Source: Trichobilharzia szidati (lineage: Eukaryota; Platyhelminthes; Trematoda; Strigeidida; Schistosomatidae). From it: DNA of 64,000 bases. A model generated the notes under the pieces. That model was not told the DNA's origin and made no database searches. It saw only the letters and a list, made by a program, of their open reading frames with translations. The stretch covers positions 55,259,228 through 55,323,227 of the forward strand of contig OX235275.1 of the NCBI GenBank assembly GCA_944472155.2, written 5' to 3'. Positions 10,612 to 21,104 of the stretch are shown piece after piece. Made by a program: the position numbers and the translations under genes. Numbering within the stretch: the stretch's first letter is position 1; each line of letters starts with the position of its first letter.

Positions 10612-11165
10612 CAAGAGATTGTTTGTAAGGATTTGATTTTCCTTCAAGTTTGGTCACTGATCGATATCAGCTAGAGAACCATTGAAAAACCAGTTATTAA
10701 AAAGACAATTGCAGTGAAGAGGAAAATTTTTTTTCGACGAAGTCACCGTCAACTAGATAACTGTACATTCGTGTATTTATATCAAATGGATGGGAAAGTT
10801 TCAGAATAATTTCCCGTCAAGGGTCAAATTAATAAAAATTACAACTAGGAATTAGAATGCCATAATAAACAGGGGGACGGATAAAACTCAAACAAAGTAG
10901 CATTATAATAACTAAGAAGATTGACATTGTGCAACTGGGGGTTAGAAATGTAGAAATAACAATAATAGACAGGATGTTTGGATAAAAAACTAATATGATG
11001 AATAATTGTTTATGCAATCAGGGATTAAATATGTAGAAATAGTAGAATAACAAAATAAACAGGAAGAGTGGATGTGAAAATATGGTAGTGTAGACAAGGA
11101 TTAAGAAAAACCAGTTGTGAGTACTAGACAGCTGTTTCGCCCAAGTTTAGAATTCCCCGTGATCG
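10612..11165 (-). mobile_element. SINE-1 copy split by a PLE fragment
   Basis: The SINE-1 complement runs 10612-10695 (tail through GAACCATTGAAAAACCAGTT) and resumes at 11105-11165 (CCAGTT, GAGTACTAGACAGCTGTTTCG). The interruption is the PLE 3' fragment at 10696-11104, with a 12-bp duplication at both edges. Confidence 0.8.
10696..11104 (-). mobile_element. PLE 3' non-coding fragment inserted in SINE-1
   Basis: Colinear with 29864-30280, which is the 3' untranslated tail of the PLE at 29864-31345. Flanking duplication GAAAAACCAGTT at 10684-10695 and 11105-11116 shows it arrived by target-primed insertion as a 5'-truncated copy. No coding sequence remains. Confidence 0.8.
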
Positions 11166-11169
11166 AACT

Positions 11170-11525
11170 TAAAAACAAATTAAATCCCTACAAAACAAAC
11201 TCTTAAGAATTAATCTGATACTCGCTAGTGGCAGTTTACACGACGAAGTTCACTGGAGTTCTTGTGTGAGAAGTCGTGACCAGGGAAGTCCACCAACAGG
11301 TCAGGACAAATACTCGTCGGTAGCGCTCAAATTATGAATTAGTAGAAGTGAGAATTCATTGACTATTGAGTTGTGTCCTCTGAGTCTGAATGTTCTACCA
11401 GGTTGTCTTGTAGCCGGAATGTCTTGGGATCGAACCCTGAAGGTGAGTGCCTATTGCCGACGAAACCCAAACTGGGACGAGGCAGCTGTCCAGTACTCCC
11501 TGTCGATTTTCAGTGCACAATACAA
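11170..11525 (+). mobile_element. SINE-1 copy
   Basis: Body GCTAGTGGCAG, GAGAAGTCGTGACCAG, GAATTAGTAGAAGT; B box GGGATCGAACCCT; hammerhead side CCGACGA, GGGACGAGGCAGCTGTCCAGTAC. The GAAA element is changed to GAGG, which should abolish cleavage. Confidence 0.75.
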
Positions 11526-11741
11526 GTACAGATTTCATGGAGTGAGGGTAGTCAGAGGTAAGAGAGAGAGTGTGTGACAATATGAATATTACAGAGAAAT
11601 AAACCAACAAATGGGTTAGACTAGACGTAAATTCAGGCGTGACAAACAACAACAGTAATAATAATGAGGATGAAATAATAACAATGGTATAGCGTAAACA
11701 CAAAAATACTATTAGTAAACGATTATCGGGCAATAAAGAAT

Positions 11742-12765
11742 TTAATAATGATAATAATAATAATTTGCTTTATTCCAAAACAGTACTTGTGATACAGAAT
11801 GCAATTCTCAGCATTTTGTTTTACTACAGTATTGCATCCAGTTAGTACATTAACAATAAATAAAATTCTACATAGACTAAGTAAATCTCAGTTCATTATG
11901 ACAACAACATATTGGCATGTTCGGTAGCAAAGCCAAAGTTGAACAGTGTTTGAAGGTGTTAGAAAAGTAGGTGCTGTCATATTTACTGGCGTAAGCGAGA
12001 GAAAGAAACAAAGCAGCACATAACGGAAAAAAGAGAGGGAGAAAAGGAAAAGAAAGAAAGAAAATGTTGTACCTATAAATGAGATCCAGTTGTTCTACTG
12101 ACTATTTAATGAATTATAGGTGTCACGCCTAATGCTTTCTTTATCACACAGAACACGACCAAAGTAGGGTATGGTTGAGTTTTTGTACTTGCTGGTGCGA
12201 GCATATAGTTTTCTATATAGGCTTCTGGTTTTGCCTGATGAGATGCAAGGGGAGAGTTGTGAGTGAAGAGGGTGGTGTGAGTTAGATAAAATGGATTTGG
12301 CCCATTTTTCACATGAGTCCATGTGCCTGTCGACCAGAATATTAACAAGCTGGTTAAGTGGCACGTTGCTTACCCTGCTGACAACCTTTAACATCCTGCG
12401 TATTAAGGTATAGTCTTTCTTCAGTAGCCCGAGAAAAAAATAAGGGGGAACAATAGAGAATAATAGGCAGGATGCGAGAATTAACGAATTGTAGGAGTAA
12501 GGGTTGGGGGGTTATTCCAGAATGTCTTAACTTCTTAATGTAGAAGGTGAGACGGAATATTTTCTTAGAAATCGTCAAGATATGAGAAGACCAGGAGAGG
12601 TCAGCAGATAGAATGACGCCTAGGTATTTAATTTCAGATTTGGTTTCTATTTCAGTGCCATCTATGTTGCACACCTCGTGAGTGCTAACCAGTTTGTTTA
12701 GGTCGGATTTATGCCTAAAGGTGAAGCTGAATGAACAGGTTTTTTCTAAATACAATAGCAGGTTT
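11742..12765 (-). mobile_element. CR1-like LINE, 5'-truncated
   Basis: Runs on the minus strand from the RT C-terminal half (12765) through a 3'UTR to an (ATT)n tail at 11742-11765. It shares its 3' end with the plus-strand copy at 4285-4939. The protein part needs one frame change between 12394 and 12354. Confidence 0.85.
12095..12755 (-). pseudogene. CR1-like reverse transcriptase, C-terminal region
   Basis: The first frame (12755-12354, 133 codons) contains KSEIKYLGVILSADLSWSSH, the YLG block that lies just after the RT palm in CR1/Jockey-type LINEs, then FYIKKLRHSGI and SRILPIILYCSPLFF of the thumb region. A second frame (12394-12095) carries the C-terminus CEKWAKSIL...RRDTYNSLNSQ-stop. 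The parent enzyme copies its RNA onto nicked chromosomal DNA. The catalytic motif and endonuclease are missing, and the frameshift makes it a pseudogene. Confidence 0.8.
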
Positions 12766-12879
12766 AAAAAGCACTACATAAACCTAGGCTAGTAATAGAC
12801 GTAATAACAAAGGACATGAATTCGTAAGCTATCTGTAATGAAACAGAGGAAAAAGAGAAGAAAAAGTTGGGATTCAAGT

Positions 12880-13500
12880 ATTGATTTGTAGGGATTTGAT
12901 TGATTGGTTTGAGGATTTCATCATAAGCTGACATCAGTAAGAGAACTATTGGAAAACCACCTGGGGTTACTGGTCGGCCTACCTTGGGACTCTTTGGCAG
13001 AGTTCGAACCCAGGACCTTCTGGGATATTCTCTAACCGATGTCAGCTCATGTTGAAATCCTCTAACCAAACAATCAAATCCCTATTAACCAATTCATGAA
13101 TATCAATGAGATGCTCACCAACTACTGGGCCTATTCAGGTAGGTAGATACCTGGGTTCTGGTGGGATGGGTACAGCAGGTTGGGTGTGAGCACAAATTCT
13201 CACCACCGATGACATTGGCTAGTGACAGTCGCGCTATGTCGCGCGTGAATTGGCAAAAGTTGGAATTCATGCAATGGACATTGGATATAGTCCCAGTGAC
13301 TGAATGGTCTACGAGCCAGCTCTCCTAGTAACTAGAATGTCCTGCGTTCGAACCGTGGCGGCGTGTGCGTACCGCTGAAGTGTCGCAAAGTGGGCTGACG
13401 AAACAGCTGTCCAGTAGTTCAATACTGCTTGTTTTCCAATGGTCCTATAACCGTTGTCTGCTCATGATGAAATCCTCTAACCATATTGCAGGCCAAGGTG
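12880..13500. mobile_element. SINE-1 pair, minus 3' part then full plus copy
   Basis: Minus part 12880-13030, ending near a B-box relic (GTTCGAACCCAGG). Plus part 13025-13500 with body, A-box side CAGTGACTGAATGGTCTACG, B box GCGTTCGAACC and hammerhead side CTGACGAAACAGCTGTCCAGTAG. The minus part breaks directly into the plus tail without spacer. Confidence 0.8.
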
Positions 13501-13895
13501 AACAAAGCTGGTAGACATACTTCGTTTGATTACATATAACAAATGTTTTGGTATTGATTACAACTGTTTTCGTTACTTACAGAAGATGTATTCAAACTGC
13601 TCTAGATAGTTTCGCCACAGACACCGAAGATAACTGGGAACTCTCACTTTGACTGGCTAACTACCATGAATGAATTTATAACGGTAGAGTCTAAAGGAGA
13701 ATTTATTGAAAACAAAATTAATATTATCATCAACAAATTCTTTTTTCTTTTTGAGCAACTAAAATCAATAGTGTTGATGAGACGACATGCTTCCTTCCTA
13801 ACATTTGTGATATAGTGTTAACGACGGAAAGGATAAGCATACAACGACGTCACAGAAGCAACTGACCCTGTGTGATAAAGTTTGGAATCTCTACG
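13501..13895. other. Anonymous DNA
   Basis: No gene or repeat recognised. Confidence 0.4.
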
Positions 13896-13903
13896 GGTTG
13901 TAT

Positions 13904-14092
13904 GTGCGTCGGTAGCACAGTGCTTAGGACTCCCGCCGGCCATGTACATGGTCTGGGGTTCGATCCTCTGCCGACGCACACCTGATATCTATGGTCGGCC
14001 TGCAAAATTTGGGCTACCGATATCATATGCTGAAAATTCCATACTTGAACCAAAAATACTATGTGGTTTCAAGATCTAATAAAAAAAATTCA
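13904..14092 (+). mobile_element. SINE-3: compact tRNA-derived SINE with oligo-A tail
   Basis: The first 76 nt form a tRNA-like unit: acceptor arm GTGCGTCGG/CCGACGCAC (9 bp), A-box region TAGCACAGTG, B box GGGGTTCGATCCTC. A body of about 100 nt (GATATCTATGGTCGGCCTGC...) and an A-rich end follow. Further copies: 49121-49310 (plus) and 29022-29205 (minus). Confidence 0.8.
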
Positions 14093-14101
14093 TGGAGCTA
14101 T

Positions 14102-15098
14102 TTGGTTGTAATTTACTGAATTTCAGAGTTTCATAAAATTGCCTCGAGAAGGAATGCTTTTTAATACGTGTTACGTTCGACGACAATTTTACAGCTAAGG
14201 TTAACAAGTTCATTTAACCTTTTGATAGTGTATGGAGGGAACCTTCTCTTTAAAAATTTAAAACAATTAGTTCCCTTTATGAATTTAGATAAAGCAATGA
14301 GAAGACGTAATTTGTCTGAATGGTGTGTGTAATGTGTATTTGCGCAACACATTTCGAACAATCTGATTACGCACACGTACTTGTCATAGGAATATATTTG
14401 AAATTAATAAAAAGGTAAGAGGTGAGAAAATAGACTTGCATCAATTTAAAAGGCCTTATTCAAGGTCAAAATGTCAATGAAATCCACTAAACCAAATAGC
14501 AGATTTAATAGTACATCTGCTATGGTATCAAAACAAAATTTACCAAGGAAGGTTTAATGTAATGACGAATTGTTTTTGAACGCATAAAAGTGGCTTAAAC
14601 TTTCTAATTGCCAGCTAGCCCTTCCAAAAAACTTTAGGATACGCCCCACACACGTTTTATAGATTGGTTTAAAAGATCTGTTAACGTCAGTTTTATGTCC
14701 TATCTCTATAATATGTTTCGCAATAGAAGAGCTAGGTCTCCTGTTCTCACCATTAATAGGTTCTAAAGATTCCATTTGTTTCTGGAGCCATTTAGGAATA
14801 TACTCTGAAGCCATCCCTTACTTGCAGAGATCAATGAGTCCTCCCTATGTATGTGTGTCCACACGTACATTCAAATTGGTAAATACAGTGGGATGTGACA
14901 TCATTTTTCGCATGTTTGAAGAGAGAGAGAAGACTGCCTCCACACACTATCAAAAGGTTAAATGAACTTGTTAACCTTAGGTGTATAAAATTATCGTCGA
15001 ACGTAACACGTTGGAATTTTATGAATTATGTATTAAAAATCATTCCTTCCCAAGACAATTTTATAAAACTCTGAAATTCAGTATATTACAACTAAGTT
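14102..15098 (-). mobile_element. PLE fragment flanked by inverted terminal arms
   Basis: Arms at 14102-14250 and 14923-15098 are inverted copies of one another (shared blocks CTGAATTTCAGAGTTT, GTTACGTTCGACGA, GGTTAACAAGTTCATTTAACC). Between them lies a minus-strand PLE 3' end (14250-14880). A related minus-strand copy is at 34990-35610. Inverted terminal repeats are a known PLE insertion form. Confidence 0.75.
14554..14814 (-). pseudogene. PLE GIY-YIG endonuclease, C-terminal fragment
   Basis: 86-codon frame containing SSSIAKHIIEIGHKTDVNRS, the conserved block after the GIY-YIG core (compare SAIARHLIDTGHEVD in the 16 kb copy). The GIY and YIG motifs are missing upstream. A frame relic continues toward the terminal repeat. 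Not functional. Confidence 0.7.
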
Positions 15099-15300
15099 CT
15101 TAGAGGCTTTTCTAATAAACTGATTCACCTACGTGTTAAAGTTTCTAATTACTCAGTAGACAGCCCTGAGGGAGATGAAGTTGGTTGAACAAAGCATATA
15201 TTTATCAAACAGGTTACTCTTCTCTAAAATGCTGTAAGTATACCACCCATCCTTAGTCACTTTCTCTTAGAAGTGTCGATATTAATGTGAAGTGAAGATT

Positions 15301-15385
15301 CTGGGGATTTAGGTCCGTGGTAGAGCTCTTTCTTCGGATCCATTAGGTCCCGGGTTCGATCCCCAGCGTCTCCACCCACATTGAT
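15301..15385 (+). repeat. tRNA-like sequence (pseudo-tRNA or SINE head)
   Basis: B box GGGTTCGATCCC is exact and a GTGGTAGAGC segment resembles the D arm. I cannot complete a canonical acceptor stem and no CCA-proximal pairing is clean, so I call it a tRNA-derived repeat head. It could still be a decayed tRNA gene. Confidence 0.4.
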
Positions 15386-15479
15386 TCCTGAATGTGGCAT
15401 TGATATTAATCCAAACGACTACTCTTTAGAGTTAGATAAGAGTTAAGGTGTTTTAGTTTCAGGCAATTTTTGAGGATAC

Positions 15480-15760
15480 AAAATTTTTTCTCTAAATGCT
15501 GAACACCATTCATTTCCAATAATTAACTCGTTTTCAATATAACTAAAATTCCAATTTTTGCTCACCTAGAAACTGTGCAGCTTTAGGAATAAGAGCGTCT
15601 TCTCAACTGTTGATACATGAGCTTGCCTTGGTTTTCAATACATGTGTTTATCAATAAACTTTTCTCTCTCTAGGTATCCATTTTCTCTCAGTAATTGTCT
15701 AATGACCTTGAGTTCTTCATTCCAGTAGTCATTAGGACAGAATACTCTAACTCTGTGAAC
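15480..15760 (-). pseudogene. PLE reverse transcriptase linker fragment
   Basis: Minus-strand frames with shifts read EELKVIRQLLRENGYLERE then FIDKHM, matching the segment between RT thumb and endonuclease in other copies here (EEELRNLRRTLMENGFPPRF in the 30 kb PLE). Heavily broken. Confidence 0.55.
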
Positions 15761-15814
15761 TAAACACTTTACTCAGTTGAGTTTAAATTTGAATAAAGTA
15801 AGAACAACAGTTTT

Positions 15815-15864
15815 GCAGAATAAAGTGGCGCCATAATTTATTTAGTTGGCTTCTCATCAGCTGC
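15815..15864 (-). ncRNA. Hammerhead-like motif in PLE terminal repeat
   Basis: Minus strand: stem I GCAG/CUGC, exact core CUGAUGA (complement of 15854-15860), then a long stem III whose centre UGGCGCCA is palindromic and whose base pairs AUAAA with UUUAU. The GAAA element appears as AAAU-type sequence, so the motif is partly decayed. Compare 62561-62610. Confidence 0.5.
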
Positions 15865-15985
15865 TTACAACCCATAGTCATTATTGAGTATATCCACAGA
15901 AACATTTTAACAATACTTGCACAGAGTTCATTTTAAACAAAAATCAATCAGTCGATATTTGTATACAGTAATTATATATATAATA

Positions 15986-16807
15986 TTAAACATTATTCCG
16001 AACAATAATGATCATACACAATGGAAACTTTAAACATTTCGTTATTAGGTGAAGGGAGAGGTGAAAATATCCAGTTACCAGGCTGGTCAAGGAAAGACTG
16101 ATAACCGCCTCTTTCTGAACGCACAAATCAAGTTCCAGACGCTTGATGGAGATGGCTTCAGAAAACTTGAGGAGAATTGAACTCTTTTGCCTATTGATAA
16201 TTTTGAACGATCTTGCGACGTCCACCTCATGACCCGTGTCAATGAGATGCCTGGCGATGGCACTGTTTAAAATATTCATTCCCTTTAGACATAGGCTTTT
16301 TGGTACATGTTCAGAAAATCGTAGGAATGCCCTTCTTGTTTCTGTTCTTCCAATGTAACTGCTCCCGAAGATACATGTAAATCTGTATATACAGTTGGAT
16401 TTGTTAAGATGAGAAGCATATCTATCAATTTTTGATTGCACTAAGGAAGAGCAAGTTGTTCGAAAGAAGGGAATGAGCTTAGCTGCAGGATAGGATGTGG
16501 CTAGTGACGTACTCAGTTTTCTGTTGACCATTGCTGCAATGTTTTCACCTTTATAATCAAGTTGAATGTAGATAGGCTTTTTTCCTACTGTAATTTGTTT
16601 GACATTTGAAATTTCAGATCTTGCGTACTTGTTAATTAACCTTTGTGTGTAACCATTGCTCTTCAACATCTTCTCGAGAAACACAAATTCTTCCTCTAAT
16701 TTCTCCATAGAGCATAATCTCCTAGCTCTATAGTATAGATTCTTGACTAGTCCACGTTTGAAGCTGGCTATTTGGACAAAATCTATTAAAATGTAAGTAT
16801 TGTCCAT
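15986..16807 (-). pseudogene. PLE RT thumb plus GIY-YIG endonuclease
   Basis: 273-codon frame. Residues 8-60 resemble the RT thumb (SFKRGLVKNLYYRARR, then EEFVFLEKMLKSNGY). The endonuclease follows: CIYRF at 139-143, YIGRT at 151-155, the conserved R at about 163 and EH at 167-168, then SAIARHLIDTGHEVDVARS at 182-200. The parent enzyme is a reverse transcriptase with a fused GIY-YIG nuclease that starts target-primed insertion. The key endonuclease residues are readable, but the RT N-terminal half is lost or frameshifted, so it is not autonomous. Confidence 0.85.
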
Positions 16808-16917
16808 TTCATGTAGGCTTTCGTTAGATTGACATCTGAAGACTACCGTCTTCTAGGCGTTGCATAGCAACATCGAGGAAATGGAACCTTCCATCAATTT
16901 CATATACCATAGTAAAT

Positions 16918-17115
16918 TCAATATTTGAATGTGCGTCGTTGAATAATCTGAGTAGGTTGGTAGAAAGCATGACTTTCATTTTTGCACACTACAAATGTGT
17001 CATCTGTGACAAAGCGACAGTAAAAAGTTGTTTCGTCAACTGAATGCTTTAATTTTGTTCTTTCAAGGTTGAACATGAATATATCTGCTAAAACAGAGGT
17101 AAGTGGACTGCCCAT
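16918..17115 (-). pseudogene. PLE RT palm motif fragment
   Basis: Frame begins MGSPLTSVLADIFM, the conserved RT motif preceding the catalytic loop, then FYCRFVTDDTFVVC, where the usual YVDD appears as VTDD: two aspartates remain but the tyrosine/valine context is changed. It is continuous in the element with the 15986-16807 frame after a frameshift near 16810-16917. Confidence 0.8.
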
Positions 17116-17285
17116 TGCTACACCATCTATTTGGCGTTAAAGAGTGTAGTCAAATTGGAAATGCACATCCATGGTACACACATTAGCAGTAAGCGTTTGA
17201 ATTCTGAGTCTGGGAGTGGGAGAAGATCAGACTGCTGACGAATGATCTCGATAGTTACAAGATTCGATTAGTCGACTTGGATGTT

Positions 17286-17286
17286 C

Positions 17287-17318
<32 letters not shown>

Positions 17319-17322
17319 TATT
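17286..17322. repeat. (AT)n microsatellite
   Basis: Interrupted TA dinucleotide run with one TG step. Confidence 0.85.
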
Positions 17323-17324
17323 TC

Positions 17325-17690
17325 ACCAGAGATCAAATACTGGGCTTCCAGATTACGAAACCAAGCTTATTGATTATTCAGCCATTTGGGTCGGAATTCA
17401 GTCACCTGTAGATTCTAATTCTGTCAATTCGTGCTATAGCGCTGCCTACACCAGTGCCTTTGACGGGTCTCTACTTCATCCTGACATAGGGGAACCCGCT
17501 GGTGGTAATTTTTCAGCACAGTTTGAAGACATCCAGCCAGTAGCTATCAGTGAGGTAGCGATTGCTATTTAGACGACGTTTTTCTGTAGAAATGTGGAAA
17601 TAATTTTACTACTGAAGGGTCTCAAACTGGGACGAAACAGCCGTTTGCTGATTGCTCCCTAAAACCCAATGATTCTCTAATTTGGTGTTG
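17325..17690. mobile_element. SINE-1 fragments, minus then plus
   Basis: Positions 17325-17460 match the minus-strand A-box side and GAATTCAGTC..AATTCGTGCTATAGCGC segment. Positions 17608-17690 match the plus hammerhead side (ACTGAAGGGTCTCAAACTGGGACGAAACAGCC). The middle is diverged. Confidence 0.6.
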
Positions 17691-17699
17691 GTTTTTGAT

Positions 17700-18077
17700 G
17701 AGACCTACGCTGGAACTCAAGCAAATCTTTCCAGAAATCGATGATATAAATTTTTCTTACAAGTATGTAAACTCAAGTCTTTTGAATTATTGCAGGGGTC
17801 ACTGATATCACGCAGTTGAAAGCTGATTTATATGATCAAAAACAAGTTGTAGTCATTCTGTCTCTGTCTGTCTGCCTGTCTCAACCTAGCCAGATAATTT
17901 GGCTCTTATTCTTTAACTGATTACCTAATGCAATCTAAATGTTGACTTTTTCTTCTCTGTTTTTCATTCTTAATTAGTTACGTCATCAGTATGTTAAGCA
18001 CTTTGTTGAAAAATATCTGTGATACCTAATGACATGAAGTCAACTCACAAAAATATTCTTTGTTCTTTTTTTCAGGT
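17700..18077. other. Anonymous DNA
   Basis: Nothing recognised apart from a short CTGT-rich simple run at about 17860-17885. Confidence 0.4.
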
Positions 18078-18425
18078 AATTAATTACCTGGGGTTCTAGT
18101 GGAAAGTCGTGACCGGTACGGTATACCAACAGGTGAGGTGTGATGACAATTGGTTAGTGGCCGCTCTATGTCGTGAACTGGCAGAAGTTGGAATTCATGC
18201 GATGGACATTGGATTGTGGTCCCGTTGGCTGAATGGTCTACGAGCTAGCTCGCTTTAAAACCAGAAGTTCCTGGGTTCGAACCATGGCGATGTGGGTACG
18301 TCCGGATGAAGAGCCTCAAGCCAGTCTGACGAAACAACTGGGCTGTCCAGTACTCCAGTGGTGGTTTTCAAATGGCTCTATAACGAATGTCAGCTCATGT
18401 TGAAATCCTGTAACCAATATTCCAT
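18078..18425 (+). mobile_element. SINE-1 copy
   Basis: Body from TTACCTGGGGTTCTAGTGG, A-box side TGGCTGAATGGTCTACG, B box GGGTTCGAACC at about 18272-18282, and a hammerhead segment with an insertion between GAAA and the cleavage triplet (GACGAAACAACTGGGCTGTCCAGTAC). Confidence 0.8.
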
Positions 18426-18574
18426 TTTGTTGACTTACACTTTTCTAGTGGTGAGTTAAGTAACCATATAATTTGTGCATGATTGTTGCTACCCTTATCC
18501 TCCTTCCCCCCTCTCCCAAGATTTTTTGCGAAGATTGAAAGATTGAATTGCAGCAATTTATTAGGTCTTATTAA

Positions 18575-18837
18575 CTTAATTGCCTAAATAGGAATGATGG
18601 ACTAAAACAGAATCTGACTTGGTTACAACACCTCCCTCCCCGACCCCATGAAGTGACAAAATCAACACGAATGTGATATCCAAGTTCACTATGTAAACAC
18701 ACACACTACTTTTTAAATTTTACACACTGATCAAATCCAACAATCTACACTTGGTTTTGTTATCTTTACCGATTGACCAACTTGACAACGAAAAATACCC
18801 CCAGACTAACGAACGATGATCAAGTTAGTAAACTTTA
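18575..18837 (+). mobile_element. PLE 3' end preceding an R terminal repeat
   Basis: Plus-strand match to the complement of 1790-2030: AATAGGAATGATGGACTAAAACAGAATCTG through CAAGTTAGTAAACTTTATTTTGATATC. Shows the natural order of coding end, 3'UTR, then R repeat. Confidence 0.65.
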
Positions 18838-19135
18838 TTTTGATATCATAACAGATGTACTAATACCTTTGTTATTTGGTTTAGTGATCCTCATTGGTAT
18901 TTTAACTTTCAATATGTCCTTTTAATTTGACCTAAGTCTATTTTCTCACCCCTTAACTCTTTGTTATATATATGCTGAGATTTTGTAAATTCCGGTTTAA
19001 CTGATACTTTGATAAAGCTATTAGCAGCAGCATTAAATAGCGAAACGTCAGTAAAAACAACAATATCGTTTTGTTTTTCATTCATTGGGAAATACAAAAA
19101 CCTTTATGATAATGAATTTCAATTCCATTATAGAC
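18838..19135 (+). repeat. PLE terminal repeat (R type), copy 3
   Basis: Inverted relative to the copies at 300-598 and 1540-1785. Carries the best-preserved R-type hammerhead-like motif at 19005-19053. Confidence 0.75.
19005..19053 (+). ncRNA. Hammerhead-like motif in PLE terminal repeat
   Basis: Stem I UACU/AGUA, core UUGAUAA, strong stem II GCUAUU/AAUAGC with a loop of 13 nt, GAAA, ACGU as a minimal palindromic stem III, cleavage triplet GUC. Core positions 3 and 8 deviate from CUGANGA, so I expect weak or no activity. Confidence 0.5.
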
Positions 19136-20005
19136 GTACCAATGGGTTATTAACCTCGTTTTCTTCAGTCGTCTTTAGCGCTGACTCCACAACTGACCAT
19201 AAGGTTTCATCTTCTTCTCACTCGAACTCATCCATGTAGCCCTAACAAGGTCAACTCATCCTTTTTCTATCATCCAAGTTTCACTCGAACATATGATGTC
19301 AGGAAAAGAAAGTGAACGTATTTTCCAGCTGGAATCAGAAAAATGAAATGAAGCAGGCCTGGAATTGAGTTAGTCAAAGTTTCGTCTTTCGATCAAATTA
19401 AGAAAATGTGGATGTAAGATCAGTTCAATTCCCATCCTTGAATCAAGTCAACCTGTCCCGGATCAGCCTAGCGTTGTTGCAACCCAATTATCCATGCCTA
19501 ACGTGTCTATCCCCGCTTGTTTAATGAACTGTGTGTGTTTTTTACATCGATCCGTTTAGTCAGACCGCTGAACTCATGACCTAATCAGAGTATTTTGTGA
19601 ACTGTTATTTTTGCTGACCCATGTCTTACTTTGTACTATTCTGTCGAGTTTATCTTATTGATTGATCTTCATCTGTATCAGCCTACCTGGTTAAGTAGCC
19701 AATTAAATTCTGTCTTTGTGCCTATGCTCTGTCTATCTCTTAACCGCTCTCTGTTCTATGCCCTGCCTTACTTGGGTTCATTCTTCTACTGACTGCTTCC
19801 CTGAACGGTCGTGTATGATTCCGGCTAGTTCGCAATTTTGGCTTTAACGTTATTGCGCTCTGATAGCGGTACCTTGCTTTCTATTAAGCGTTGTGTTTTG
19901 TACTCTTGAAACCGTTAAGTACTGTAAGCGCAACATCGCTTGAAATTAAGTCACGCGTAGAGAGAGTGACTGGCTTCTTGTTTGTTCAGGACAGGGATAG
20001 CCTTA
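19135..20005 (+). mobile_element. PLE 5' untranslated region
   Basis: Inverted counterpart of 599-1540 over its whole length. No coding sequence; the element is cut off at its 3' side near 20045, before any RT. Confidence 0.65.
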
Positions 20006-20043
20006 ATCTATGCGTGACTTAATTTCAAGCGATATTGCACTTA
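19924..20043. repeat. Hairpin at the inner edge of the PLE 5'UTR
   Basis: Arms of about 38 nt (19924-19961 and 20006-20043) are near-perfect inverted repeats around a 44-nt loop. The shared core is CGCTTGAAATTAAGTCACGCG and its complement. An equivalent pair at 625-650/707-735 in the twin copy suggests it is part of the element. Confidence 0.7.
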
Positions 20044-20314
20044 CAATGGATGAGAACGTAAAACGATGTTTAAAGATAGAAGGTTTCTTAAATTGCTACC
20101 GATTAACGTACAGAACATTCCTTCAACATAATAACAGAAGCTGGAGGGGTATTTTGAAGTTCACTGAGGTCACCGATATCACGGCGTATATACTTGATTT
20201 CTGTAATCAAGGTAGTTGTAGTAAGTTTCGATAGAGAAAGAAAGATTAGATGCGTAAAGTGAAACAGGTGGAGACACATCCATTGAGAAAAGTGATAATA
20301 TCGCTACTAATAAT

Positions 20315-20575
20315 AAGTCTGGGGTCGCGCTAAATCACCAATTGGTAGAAGTTAGAATTCATGCACTGGCTGGCCATTGAATCGGGTCCCAGTGGCTGAA
20401 TGGTATACGAGCTTGCCTTCCTTGTAACCGGAAGGTCCTGGGTTCGAACCCTGGTGGTGGGTGCGTACTGCCGATGATTCCCAAACTAGGACGGAGGAAA
20501 CAGCTGTCCAGTACTCCATGTGGCTGGTTTTCAATGGTTCTCTAACTGATATCAGTCCGTGATCAACTCGTAAAA
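20315..20575 (+). mobile_element. SINE-1 copy, b subtype
   Basis: GTTAGAATTCATGCACTGGC, A-box side TGGCTGAATGGTATACG, B box GGGTTCGAACCC, hammerhead side GTACTGCCGATGA..GGAAACAGCTGTCCAGTAC, tail CTGATATCAGTCCGTGATCAACTCG. In this subtype core position 4 is C (CCGAUGA). Confidence 0.85.
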
Positions 20576-20579
20576 ATTC

Positions 20580-21100
20580 GATAGTTTAAATTATGACGAA
20601 TAATAATAATTGTAATAATAAGCAAAGAAACAAAAAAACCCAAGAGGGTTAAGGAGAAGAAGGTAGGAACACCGTCTGGACGTGTTCTCATTTTTGGATA
20701 CAAAGTTCCCGATTGATTAGTTGATTTTATTGAAACGGCTTCAGCTATGTGTAGCAGACGTAAGCGAACTGTACGTGATAACGACTTCGGAATTCGATAT
20801 ATAACCCTGAAATCTGTGTACTAGCCACTCACTCACTTGACACCTTTTATAACTTTGGTCTGACTTGTCAATTTCCCTACCCCACAACATTCTACAAATC
20901 TATTATGATTAATCACCACCATTGTCTCCCATTTTACCGAAATATTTTGTAATTGATTTCAACTCAGAGCACGTTTGTCTCGCCCACAAATACGACTATT
21001 TATTTTGACACCCCATAACTACTAATCTGTTATTCTACGTATAAAAAATGTATCCGCCGCATAACTGGCTGTCACTATTGTAACGACAACAAATATTATA
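20580..21100. other. Anonymous DNA
   Basis: No gene or element recognised. Confidence 0.4.
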
Positions 21101-21104
21101 ATTC

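Larger units (their letters stand above)
15775..17210 (-). mobile_element. PLE, 5'-truncated, RT palm to terminal repeat
   Basis: One of the longest PLE copies in the window. From 17210 down: RT palm pieces, thumb/linker, GIY-YIG endonuclease, stop, then a terminal repeat at 15775-15965 with a hammerhead motif. A lone terminal repeat of this subfamily is at 62525-62745. Confidence 0.85.

Noticed and set aside
20450..20462. B-box matches (GGGTTCGAACCC) as possible tRNA genes, here and at the other SINE-1 copies
   Set aside because: None has a matching acceptor stem or anticodon arm; they recur with constant SINE flanks.
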